A stretch of DNA of 26,817 bases from Oppiella nova (GCA_905397405.1 CAJPVJ010000385.1:1-26817); one strand, 5' to 3'. Counted from the stretch's first letter, positions 10,082-19,782 are shown. Made by a program: numbers and translations. Notes: generated by a model not told the origin, from the sequence alone.

Positions 10082-11481
10082 GATGAACAGTATGATGACT
10101 CCCAGTCCCGCGAAACAGGCCCAACCCAACTGCTCCCACAGCAAAAACAGTATGACTACCGACTGAATCGGTGCCGCAAACAACGAGTGAACAGTGTATG
10201 CAAACTATTTATAAAATATAAAATAAATTATTTTTAAATTTTTTAAAATTCATTTTAATTCATCAAGGATATAAAAACCTCATCGAATCTGTTGACATCA
10301 TTGGACATCATATTCAGTATCTGTCCGACAGTTGTCTTTCCCATCGCTGAACGACTTAATCTCAGCGACTGGTAAACCATTATATAATTATTATTATAGA
10401 AAATGTATCATGATGATTTATGCAAACACCCACATACCTTTTTGTACATAAGGGCACAACAGGCCACTCGCATCCTCATCCCGGCCTTCATTTGATACAT
10501 AAAGACCACGTGATTGAGTGAAACACAACCGGCCGAACACAATACGACTCCAACGGCATACCCGACCGCCTCCTCGTACGACACGCGCCCCGTCTTCTGG
10601 AAATATCTCACGACATAACCCAAAAAGACTGGTTGGGCCGCACGGATCACCCCTTCCTATGAATGTGTTATAGTTATGCCTATAAATATGTCTATAAAAT
10701 AATCAACTGGATCAATTGATGATTAAAAATGGTGAACTATTTATATAAAGCAGCTTACTAATTCAAAGTAATAGCTTTTAATTTGTTTTCCAAAAGTTTT
10801 ATATTAATTGTTAACCATTTTTTATATTCATCGATTGATTCAGTTGATTTATTTTTATAGACATACCCCAAAAAAAGTATGAATTCCCTGGACTTACTTG
10901 TATTATATAGAGTAGAATCCATGGCACGAATTCCCACGAAAATGTCCGAATGAGAGCCAATATAAGACTTGGATGTCGTCCACTCACTTGGCGTATCCAT
11001 TGCCTGGATTATGAGCAACAAATTTGTTTTATTGTTTATCCAGATTAGTTTTGTTTAGTGACAATGAATACCGTTCGAGTTTATCGCCCACTTTATCAGC
11101 CGTGTCACTTTTTGGGCATTTATATAAATCTAGAAAATCTAGATCTTTTCGGTGACCCTTTATGAATATACTCCACACCCAACTGTAGGCATACAAAATA
11201 CTTTTATTTACAGGGTGAATGTAATTTTTATCACATTAATAGTAAACAAGTAACTGTGTAAAACAGTGAAAAGTGATTCAGAGCATAATAAAATAAATAA
11301 TTGTGAGTGGTAAAGTGTATAACAGTGTTTACAATTCATAGTAAACAAATTTGAGAGAATATCTATCCTGTGTACTTTTGAAATAATTAAATAATCTATA
11401 ACTGTACCTGAATGTTATTTTGGACAAAATGCTAATTCTATCCCATGGAGAGGGCTTTGTAATGAGCTCGTCACTTTCCAT
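10082..11481 (-). CDS. ABCC4-like transporter, 5' half (exons 1-5 and part of exon 6), separated from its 3' half
   Basis: Seen on the minus strand, all with GT-AG introns: exon 1, 11481-11408 (ATG at 11481, in-frame TAA just upstream; [15 protein letters not shown]); exon 2, 11200-11072 ([30 protein letters not shown]); exon 3, 11003-10898 ([12 protein letters not shown]); exon 4, 10656-10438 ([31 protein letters not shown]); exon 5, 10368-10279 ([27 protein letters not shown]); exon 6 first 123 nt, 10204-10082 ([15 protein letters not shown], then broken). Known of the family: these are the N-terminal segment and first half of TMD1 of short MRP/ABCC4 pumps, which lack TMD0. Exon phases 2-2-0-0-0 join correctly and continue into the plus-strand exon 6 at 14302. 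As placed, a transcript would end about 17 codons past the break. See the inversion finding. Confidence 0.88.
10687..10865. repeat. Foldback (MITE-like) insertion in transporter intron 3
   Basis: The arms begin TATGTCTATAAAATAATCAA and end TTGATTTATTTTTATAGACATA, and the match continues inward through the GAT...AAAAATGGT...AAC region. Taking it out leaves an intron of about 62 nt. No coding sequence. Confidence 0.6.
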
Positions 11482-11793
11482 TTAATTATTAGCTAGTATA
11501 ATCTAACATACAAAATTATTGTATCAGTACATATACAATTAGTAATGCTATTGATATATAAAAATTATATACACATAACCCAACTGTACGTCTATGTAAT
11601 ATTTAGTAGCAACTTCTGAAAACTAAGTAATAGTTATCATTAACTGCTTACTCAAATATTTTGAAATGACATTTGCAAGAAACTGTAGCTATTTATAAAG
11701 GATTCAATTGACAAATCGACAATTATTATATGATATTAAAGTTATAAAATATTTCAACGACATTGAACAAAAAGTATATATACACTATATATA
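11482..11793. other. Putative promoter and 5' UTR region of the ABCC4-like gene
   Basis: Lies directly upstream (minus strand) of the exon 1 ATG at 11481. AT-rich, no coding frame, and bounded on the other side by the foldback element at 11794. No specific promoter motif can be defended. Confidence 0.35.
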
Positions 11794-12199
11794 CAGTGCT
11801 GCGCGCCAGAGACAGTACTAGTTTAATTTTGGAACTAGTACACTCAAACCTTTGTTAGCAATGAATTATATCTAAAATTTTAATAGATTAAATAAGTGAT
11901 TAGTGTGCTATAAAGTAATTTTCACGTATAAATTTGTAAATATTATTTCTCTGACAAAAAGTAATCTCTGATTGATTAACCTTTGAACCCTAGCATTGGA
12001 CCCTTATAATATTTGACAGTTCAATGTGTCAAACTTGGTTATACTACTAATATTTACAAATTTATACGTGAAAATTACTTTATAGCACACTAATCACTTA
12101 TTTAATCTATTAAAATTTGAGATATAATTCATTGCTAACAAAGGTTTGAGTGTACTGGCTCCAAAATTAAACTAGTACTGTCTCTGGCGCGCAGCATTG
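11794..12199. mobile_element. Foldback MITE with about 150-bp inverted arms and TA target duplication
   Basis: The left arm (11794-11945) and right arm (12048-12199) are near-perfect inverted copies (CAGTGCTGCGCGCCAGAG and the reverse complement of CAATGCTGCGCGCCAGAG at the ends) around a loop of about 102 bp. TA flanks both ends (11792-11793 and 12200-12201). The homologous intergenic region after gene 3 has the same flank up to a single TA at 8181-8182 without the element. This supports a TA-targeting (Tc1/mariner-type) insertion. There is no transposase frame. It sits between the putative transporter promoter and the 3' flank of the broken receptor. Confidence 0.85.
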
Positions 12200-12701
12200 T
12201 ACTGTATCAAAAAAACTTATAGAATAATATAAACTCTATTATAATGACTTATTATGCATAGGCAAATGTATTGCGACAATGATCTTATAATTAGATTAAA
12301 TGAAATAATAAATTTAATGCAATTAATGTAATATAGGTATTTCTATAATGTTTTCATAGCAGCCTTATTTTACGAAAATTATTGTTGTATAATTTTAAAC
12401 TATGTTAAGCTATAGTTTAATTGCTATGTACTACCCCAATATAATTTATTTAATAAAATAAATAAATCAAACATAAGTAACCAACAAGTAATAAATTATA
12501 AATTGTTTATAAAATTCGTAGAAATTAATCAGAAACAATTGCCGATATAATTTAGACTCTAAAGTTTAGATCTATACTGTAGAAATATAAATAGACTTGG
12601 ACATTATCCAGTAATATAGTAATGTAAGAAATAATACTGTAATACCGTGCTATGGATACAAATACTTGAAAATATTTTATTTATTAAACAAAACAATTAG
12701 G
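12200..12701 (-). other. 3' flank of the broken receptor copy (copy of the gene 3 3' flank)
   Basis: Read on the minus strand, this repeats about 7690-8180 downstream of gene 3, including the receptor-tail relic (here about 12481-12550). No other gene seen. Confidence 0.6.
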
Positions 12702-13602
12702 CTATAAATTATGTATGAGTTTAACAACTATGCTATAAATGGTAAGAATTACATATTTATACATTTCATTCAATTGTGTTATACAATTGGAGACATAATT
12801 ATGTTTATAAATAGTTTTTATTAACATATAAATGCTTTTGTAATGAAAACTCATTATAAATTTGTCATCAATTTCTTTTAACTGATAATAAATATACAGT
12901 AAAGCCGTACAACACAGGATAAATGTGACAATACATATGACAAAAAAATTTCTAAACGATATAAATGTAATAATAGTCCAGAATATTGTAGTAATTAATG
13001 AATAATTGGTTTGATCATCAAAATAGGCCACAATCGTAGGACAACTAACAATAATAGCTATTAATATGATAATTATATTGATTTGTTGACTTAGAAAATA
13101 TTTTGATATTAAATTCATTTTGAAAGCAAACTTCCTAGTATATATTGGATTTAAAGGGTATACATTTACCTTGTGTTTAATGTCATTTAAGAATTTTATG
13201 ACAAATACTGTGTCATTAGTTTCAAAGTAATGAAATATGAATGAACCAATTAGCGAGATCGCTGCGAGACTTATAGCTATCGTAAGTATCTGTGAATTTG
13301 TAAATAAATAGTTTTGCGTTTGACATCATATTTGTTACATTTTTATTGTCAGGGAATATGGCTGAAGTGATACATCGGATGGCAATCAAGATGTTAGCAA
13401 ATCTGAGAAATAATACTTTCTTCGCTTTTTTTGGTGCTTCATCTCATGATTACAATAGTCGTCGAAATTATTGGCAATTAATGTTATAATTTGTACAGAA
13501 TTTGTCGATTCTGTTCATTGCTTTTAAGGCATTATTGTTTTCATTAGTAAAGTTTAACATTTGTTGTTTAGCTTTATGTTTTGATTGTTTTATAAAATCC
13601 AT
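12702..13602 (-). pseudogene. Broken, mosaic gustatory-receptor-like copy 5
   Basis: Minus strand. The start ATG at 13602-13600 gives MDFIKQSKHKAKQQM, like genes 2 and 3. The frame then breaks at about 13470-13490, again at about 13435-13445 and again at about 13310-13322. A long clean frame follows (RKFAFKMNLISKYFLSQQ, then AYFDDQTNYSL and QLNEMYKYV) that is nearly identical to gene 1. The end jumps from TIYS straight to IVVKLIHNL and a stop at 12702, which removes the last transmembrane segments and the GFTCWEWF block. The N-terminus and extreme C-terminus plus 3' flank therefore resemble genes 2 and 3, while the middle resembles gene 1: a recombinant or gene-conversion product that then decayed. 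It cannot make a full receptor. Turning the inverted segment around would place it on the plus strand behind gene 4. Confidence 0.85.
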
Positions 13603-14250
13603 TTATACAAAGTATATAAGTTAATAAGAATAGTTCATATAATTAATTTATAATTAGTTTGATTATAAACAAGTTTGTATTAACTTTATATAAGAATTTA
13701 AAATATTTGTATAAGATTTATAAACTTTATTCTTATATTATATACATTTTAATGTACTGGTGCAAAAATGATATCGATATTTTCCATCAATCAATAATCA
13801 ATAACTAATCTCTAAATTACTTGTAATATCAAAAGCATTAAACAAAAAATCAATTAATAAATGAATGGAAAAGTTATTTTATAAATAAAATAAGTTTATG
13901 TGCACTTAATTATTGATAAAAATCAATAATTAATAACTAATTCAAACATTTGAATTGATCATAAACATATAATTCTAAAACTATTTTAATTATTTTACTG
14001 TACCTGTATATATATTATTTCTGCAATACTAAGTTCAGTTTAAATAAAATATTTTAATTAAAATATGTTTTATAAAAATTATTGTTAATTTTCTGTTTAA
14101 TAATATCATTATAACAATATTGATGTTAAGCTAATATCTTAACTGAATCTAATACTTAGAAAACATTCACTTATATTCAGTTTTAAAATTAAATAAGTTT
14201 TGTACAGTATTTATAAAAGCAAATAATTATTTTATTATCGTATATAAGGT
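13603..14250. other. AT-rich 5' flank of the broken receptor copy
   Basis: No coding frame. Parts (about 13750-13950) resemble the reverse complement of the gene 1 upstream region. No transporter exon is found here, so the plus-strand transporter half has no 5' exons of its own. Confidence 0.5.
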
Positions 14251-14298
14251 TTCTTAGCTTTGAGGACCCGGTACAAATTCGTATGCAATCAGTTTAAA
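14251..14298. repeat. 48-bp repeat S, right copy
   Basis: Exact reverse complement of 10034-10081. It is followed by TAG (14299-14301), which serves as the 3' splice site of exon 6. The upstream intron sequence here differs from the intron preceding the minus-strand exon 6 copy (10205-10278), which is the native one. Confidence 0.8.
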
Positions 14299-14301
14299 TA
14301 G

Positions 14302-14424
14302 TTTGCATACACTGTTCACTCGTTGTTTGCGGCACCGATTCAGTCGGTAGTCATACTGTTTTTGCTGTGGGAGCAGTTGGGTTGGGCCTGTTTCGCGGGA
14401 CTGGGAGTCATCATACTGTTCATC
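14302..14424. repeat. 123-bp exon 6 inverted duplicate, right copy
   Basis: Identical over 123 bp to the reverse complement of 10082-10204. It starts at the first base of exon 6 and ends after GTTCATC, where the intact exon goes on with CCATTCCAGG and the left copy switches into repeat S. This pair bounds the putative inversion. Confidence 0.92.
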
Positions 14425-17400
14425 CCATTCCAGGGACTTATGGGTCGACTGTTTCAGAGTGTTCGTCGAAAAACGGCTCAATTAACGGATACGAGGATTA
14501 GGATTATGAATGAAATCATATCCGGTATGCGAGTCATAAAGATGTATACCTGGGAGCAGCCCTTCCAAGATTTGGTGGCCGAGTCGCGATTGTAAGATAT
14601 ATCTGAGAAAGCAATACGATATGAGTCTCACAAAAAATCTTTAATCTTATCTTTAAAACGGCTTACGTGTAAACATAAGATTAAAGATTTTTTTGTGCGA
14701 GACTCATATCGTATTGCTTTCTCAGATACTAAGTCATACTATATATATAAAATTTAATAAAAAAATATTTATATATATTATGACAGGAAAGAGATACAAC
14801 GGATCAGACACTCGAGTCTATTGAAAGCCATAAATTTGTCCTTTTATTTCGTGGCCTCTCGTGTCATACTATACGCCTGTTTCGTCACATTTGTATATAC
14901 GGGCGGAAAACTGTCGGCCGAATCGGTGTTCGTGACGATGGCCTTCTTCAATACGCTGCGAAACACATTGACCCGACATTTTCCGGCCGGAATCGCGGCC
15001 ACAGCGGAACTGGTGGTCGCCTGTCGCCGGATTCAGGTATTATTTTTGGCGACCATTCACTCGGATCCCCACAAATGAATTATACATTGAATGTGGGATT
15101 TGTATTATCGCAGGATTTCTTAGTCCTCGACGAAATTGACGATTCAAACAAACCGATTGAATACATGGCGTCAGTATACTCGGGGAAAGCCGATGGAAAT
15201 GGGGTTCCCGTAAGCCTTGAGAAACCTATGAAACCAGTGGACGACAGAGAGAAAGGAGTTTTCATTGAGAATATGAGCGTTCGTTGGAATGATGTATGGA
15301 TTCGTTAATTGAATATTTGCCGTAAATTTAAGTTTTAATACAATTTGTTGATTACTTAGGAAACCCTTGAGCCCACTCTGAAAGACATTAGTGTTTGCGT
15401 AAAATCTGGAGAGTTGTTAGCAGTGATAGGATCCGTTGGTAGTGGAAAGGTATGTAGATTGATAAATCATAAATATGAATAATATACATTTAACACTATG
15501 CTATATATATTCCATGTATAATGGGTTTCCATAACGTCCTTTACTATATTCATACACTGGACTATTTATGTGGTATTAATCAAAGTCCAGTGTATTAGCA
15601 TGGGAAACGATGATATTGATACCCACTATACATACTCACAATAACTCCGATAACAGAGTTCACTATTGATGTCAATCCTAAATGAGCTGACAATCACGTC
15701 GGGATCAATGGAGGTGAGGGGAACGGTATCATATGCTCCACAAGAGTCGTGGGCCTTCATAGCTAGCGTTAGAGACAATATTCTGTTCGGAACTGAATAT
15801 AACGAACAGAAATACAATAACGTGGTTGAGGTGTGCGCTCTGGACAGGGATTTCAAACTATTCCCATTCGGCGACAAAACCATTTGCGGCGAGCGAGGGG
15901 TGTCGTTGAGTGGGGGCCAGAGGGCGAGGATCGGGTTGGCGAGGGCTCTATACCACGAGGCGGACATCTATTTGCTGGACGACCCCCTGTCGGCGGTGGA
16001 CGCGCGCGTCGCTAAACATCTCTTTCAAAAGTAATCCTAAAATATATACAGTATATCTGAAAAAGCAATACAAAATGAGTCTAGCGAAAAAATCATTAAT
16101 TTTATCTTTAGAACTACTTACATGTAGTGTTCCCAAATTCAAAAATCAAATTCCTTGAGAATCCCTATTTTTACCTCAAAAATATCCTTAAATTCCTTGA
16201 TTTAAAAAAACTGACCATAAATTTCCTTGAGGTCCAATGAAATGGTCATATTTTTTGAAAATATTTCCTTGAGCATATGATCGATTCCTTGAAAGTCCTG
16301 CTTGAACCTTGAGATTTGGGAACCCTACTTATATGTAAAGATAAAATTAAAGATTTTTCCCTAGACCCTATTTTGTATTGCGTTCTCAGATATATTAACT
16401 TTTTGTGTCATATATTAAAACCCTACAAATGCGTTCAGATGTGCGGTGGAGTACCTGAAAGATAAGGCCCGCGTGTTAGTCACCCATCAGATTCAGTTCC
16501 TAAAAGAGGCCCATAAGATACTGGTGCTAAACGATGGGAAATGTATAGCTTTCGGCACGTACGCTGAGCTCTGGGAGTCTGGTATCAATTTCATGTCATA
16601 TATAAACGATGATAAGCCGACTGAAACCAAAACCGACAAAATGTTGCAATTGAGTGAACACAGGAGGTTGCAAAGGGCCGTATCATTCACGTCATCCCTG
16701 GCCAGTAGTATTGTCGGCTCTGACGTGGATCGCGATCAGCCCCGGGATGTGACTGAATCGGATGAGCCTAAACTCAAACAGGAGACCAAAATGATTGGAT
16801 CCATTGAGTCGAGTGTGTATTGGGATTACGTGAAGGCAGGCGCCGGACCTATCCTTATATTCGTCTCATTTGTGTCGATTCTTATATCCCAAATCCTATA
16901 CCAGGGCAGCGATTTCTGGCTTACCATATGGTTAGTCCAGTGTTTAGCCAACATTTTTAATATTGGTAATAGATAAATAAACGAGTACTTTTTTATGTGT
17001 ATACTAGTAATTGTACAAATATAGTAAATAGTACTATTATATACACACAAAAATGCACTCGCTTATTTACCAATTACCAATTGTAAAATGGTTGGCTCAC
17101 ATTGGGTCACTCCATTCGATGGGAATAAATGATTTGAAATTAATTGAAAAATATAACCAAATGTTAGGACTAATGAAGTGGACAGTGATACTAGCGTCGA
17201 TACAAATTTCAATGTAATTATATACTCAGCACTGATCGGCGGACTACTGGTGTCGGCCCTCATAAGAACCACCACTTTCTTCGTGATGTGTATGCGCTCG
17301 TCGGTCAACCTTCACAACAGAATATTCCACTCGTTATTGCGAGCGCCTATACATGTGTTTGATAGCCAACCCATTGGTTAGCAATAGTTTTAATGAGAAA

Positions 17401-19782
17401 CCAAAACAAAATTCTGTAACAAATATTCTGACATTTAAATCGTTAGGCCGTATATTAAATAGGTTTACAAAGGACACCGGTATTGTCGATGAGCTCCTAC
17501 CTGCAACTGCTTTTGATTTGCAAATGGTTTGTAATTTTTAATAATGAATATTTGATATTTGTGATAGGTAAAACAAATTCAGGATTATGGATTGCATAGC
17601 AATTTAAATATTTTTTCATTGCTTGCGTGTAAAGTATATAAAGCAATGAAAAATATTTAAATTCATACGCAATCCATAATGCTGAATTTGTTTTCCTATC
17701 ACAGATATATTTACAAGTTATCCAATTTTAATATAATAATTTATTTGCATGATATGTAGACACTATCCCTGGTCATCGGGGCCTTAATTGCGAACACAAT
17801 CGTCAATTGGTATCTAATATTCCCGGCGATACTGCTCTGTATCGTAGTGTTTATGTGCCGATACTTCTACATCAGTGCCGCCAGAGATATCAAACGTCTG
17901 GAGGGATTGTGTGAGCGAGATCACATTAAAATGTTTTTCCATGTTTCATGTAATCACGTAATTTATTTTATCCATTATCTATAGCCCGGAGCCCAGTCTA
18001 CTCTCACGTGAGCACAACCCTATCGGGTCTGTCGACTGTGCGGGCATTCGGCGCGCAACGTATGTTTGAGACCCAGTTTGTGAGGCACCTGAACGACAAC
18101 ACCTCCACTTTCTTCCTATTCATCTGCACCTCCCGGGCCTTCGGTATACTCATGGACTGGGTGTGCGTCCTATACATCGGCGCTGTCGTCGCGTTTATCA
18201 TGTCTTACGACGGTATGACATCTCTCTCTCTCTCTCTCTCTATCATTATGTTTATGCATTTAATGTACCGTGTTTTACAATTGTACCCTGACACTTAATA
18301 CTACGGGCCCGGCAACCAATGGGAAAGTGAGTTGGATATAGCGGATATACATGTCCTTACATTTGAAATTGTATTCAACTCACTCTCCCATTGGTTGCCT
18401 CTTGGCGCCCGTAGTATCAATAGTATCGGGGTTCAATTTGTAAACACACTGTATATGGTCGTCGTCCCCCCCGGATAGACCTGCCGGGCGGTGACGCCGG
18501 TCTCGCCCTATCGTCGGCCCTAACACTGACGGGAATGACTCAATTCGGGGTGAAATCATCGGCCGATCTCGAGTCCCATATGACAGCAGTCGAGCGAATG
18601 CTAGAGTACTCCCGAATCAAACCCGAGCGGGAGTTGGAGTCCCGTCCCGACCGGAAACCAGTGCCCGAATGGCCACAAACGGGTGAAATCTTGTTCAAAG
18701 ACGTGAGCCTTCGGTACAACGAGTCGCCGACAAAAGTCCTCAAAGCCATCAATTGTGTCTTAAAAGGGGGCGAAAAAGTGGGAGTCGTGGGCCGTACCGG
18801 CGCCGGGAAGTCGTCCCTCGTGGCGGCCCTCTTCCGGCTGACCGAACCCGAGGGACAGATTCTCATCGATGGGGTCGACATTCAGACGATTGGTTTGCAC
18901 GACTTGAGGCGTCAGATAGCGATCATACCTCAAGAGCCGGTGCTCTTCACGGGTAGTGTCCGTAAGAATTTGGATCCGTTTGGTGACCGGCCGGACGACC
19001 ATCTCTGGGCCGCGCTGGCAGAGGTGCAGCTCCGGGATGTAGTGACCCAATTGGGGGGACAGTTGGACGCACTGGTGACAGAAGGGGGCAGTAATTTCAG
19101 CGTAGGCCAGCGACAGTTGGTATGCCTGGCCCGGGCTATACTGCGTGACAATAGGGTCCTAGTCTTGGATGAGGCGACGGCTAATGTCGACCACAGAACC
19201 GATGCTCTCATTCAGAGGACTATTAGAGAAAAGTTTCGGTTTTGTACTGTCATTACGATTGCCCACAGACTCCACACTATCATAGACTCCGACAAAGTTA
19301 TGGTAAGTATTTACTGAAGTATATATGATCGTCAACGTGCATAAAAGGGTTATGTATTTTTCAATTCAAACTGTATACATAACAAAATCATTGCATTTAT
19401 AGTATCTAATATTGTTTATTACTTTGAGAAATGCAATGTATACAGTTTGCATTAAAAATACATAACCTTTTAAGCACCCAGTGGATCATATACAGTACAC
19501 CATACTATTGTGGGGAACGGCATGTTTAGTGTATAAAATGTTTTTTTTCAATAATGAATGAAATTATTTGCTGATTAGGTGTTGGATGCGGGAGAAGTGG
19601 TTGAGTGCGGAATACCACACACTTTGCTCGAGAAAAGTGACGGACTGTTCACCAAATTAGTGGATCAGACGGAAAAGCATATGTCCATTAGGTTGAGACA
19701 AATGGCTAAACAATATTTTACTAATAAGTATGATGTCTATGAAAATGATAGTCTGAATGAAAAAGACACTGAAAGCGATTGA
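14302..19782 (+). CDS. ABCC4-like (MRP4-type) ABC transporter, 3' part (exons 6-17)
   Basis: Exons by GT-AG ends: 14302-14591, 14787-15036, 15114-15293, 15360-15449, 15657-16030, 16439-16930, 17168-17376, 17447-17526, 17760-17910, 17985-18212, 18479-19302, 19579-19782. All phases agree. With the minus-strand exons the model is 1329 residues (numbering below). TMD1 ends with [11 protein letters not shown] and [15 protein letters not shown]1 has Walker A GSVGSGKSS (470-478), Q-loop YAPQESW, signature LSGGQ (560-564), Walker B LLDDP (582-586) and H-loop VTHQ. TMD2 includes WTNEVDSD, RASVNLHN-like and NRFTKDTG motifs. NBD2 has GRTGAGKSS (1092-1100), signature [15 protein letters not shown] (1214-1220) and an AHR histidine loop. 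NBD1 has D where NBD2 has the catalytic E, which is usual for ABCC proteins. Family role: ATP-driven export of organic anions, conjugates and cyclic nucleotides at the plasma membrane. Coding DNA is far richer in G+C than its neighbours. No start codon or 5' exons lie upstream on this strand. Confidence 0.9.
14600..14728. repeat. Foldback (MITE-like) insertion in transporter intron 6
   Basis: Near-perfect inverted arms, TATCTGAGAAAGCAATACGA at the left and its complement at the right, around a short loop. Removing it leaves an intron of about 66 nt. The same end sequence recurs in intron 10 (16054-16392), so the two belong to one family. Confidence 0.8.
15515..15633. repeat. Foldback insertion in transporter intron 9
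   Basis: Outer arms TGTATAATGGGT / ACCCACTATACAT and inner arms ATACACTGGACT / AGTCCAGTGTAT. The middle is imperfect. Residual intron is about 88 nt. Confidence 0.6.
16054..16392. repeat. Foldback insertion in transporter intron 10, interrupted by a second element
   Basis: Its ends TATCTGAAAAAGCAATAC / GTATTGCGTTCTCAGATA match the intron 6 element. The centre is split by the 203-bp element at 16125-16327. Residual intron is about 69 nt. Confidence 0.75.
16125..16327. mobile_element. Non-autonomous hAT-like element nested in the intron 10 foldback
   Basis: Ends TAGTGTTCCCAAAT and ATTTGGGAACCCTA are inverted repeats with one mismatch. The flanks CTTACATG (16117-16124) and CTTATATG (16328-16335) form an 8-bp direct duplication with one mismatch. 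A TAG(T/G)GTTCCC-type end with an 8-bp duplication is characteristic of hAT transposons. The interior repeats TTCCTTGA several times and has no coding capacity. Confidence 0.8.
16937..17107. repeat. Degenerate foldback in transporter intron 11
   Basis: The left arm (CAGTGTTTAGCCAACATTTT and on through GGTAATAGATAAATAAACGA) pairs imperfectly with the complement of 17035-17107. Residual intron is about 67 nt. This is the oldest-looking of the series. Confidence 0.55.
17555..17708. repeat. Foldback insertion in transporter intron 13
   Basis: Inverted arms ATATTTGTGATAGG / CCTATCACAGATAT continue inward through CAAATTCAGGATTATGGATT and AAATATTTTTCATTGCTT with few mismatches. Residual intron is about 79 nt. 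Confidence 0.75.
18221..18240. repeat. (TC)10 microsatellite
   Basis: Ten uninterrupted TC dinucleotides just after the 5' splice site of intron 15, outside the foldback. Confidence 0.9.
18266..18454. repeat. Foldback insertion in transporter intron 15
   Basis: Inner arms TACTACGGGC / GCCCGTAGTA with CCAATGGGA...AGTGAGTTG and its complement. An outer, more degenerate pairing (GTGTTTTACAATTG against TTTGTAAACACAC) extends it to about 18266-18454. Residual intron is about 77 nt. Confidence 0.65.
19312..19497. repeat. Foldback insertion in transporter intron 16
   Basis: Arms TATATGATC...TGCATAAAAGGGTTATGTAT and, at the right, ATACATAACCTTTTAAGCAC...GATCATATA, around a loop of about 50 bp. Residual intron is about 90 nt. 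Confidence 0.7.

Noticed and set aside
10758-11021. 87-residue minus-strand frame starting [14 protein letters not shown]
   Set aside because: It spans intron 3 and reads transporter exon 3 in the wrong frame. The frame used by the splice model gives [12 protein letters not shown] and joins both neighbours.
11201-11407. Foldback element in transporter intron 1
   Set aside because: Only short direct repeats (TAGTAAACAA, GTGTA.AACAGTG) are visible and no convincing inverted arms. The intron was left out of the foldback series.
14254-14481. 75-residue minus-strand frame across exon 6
   Set aside because: Antisense shadow of the transporter exon, as are the minus-strand frames at 15080-15265, 15626-15967, 18004-18201, 18540-18881 and 18760-19211.
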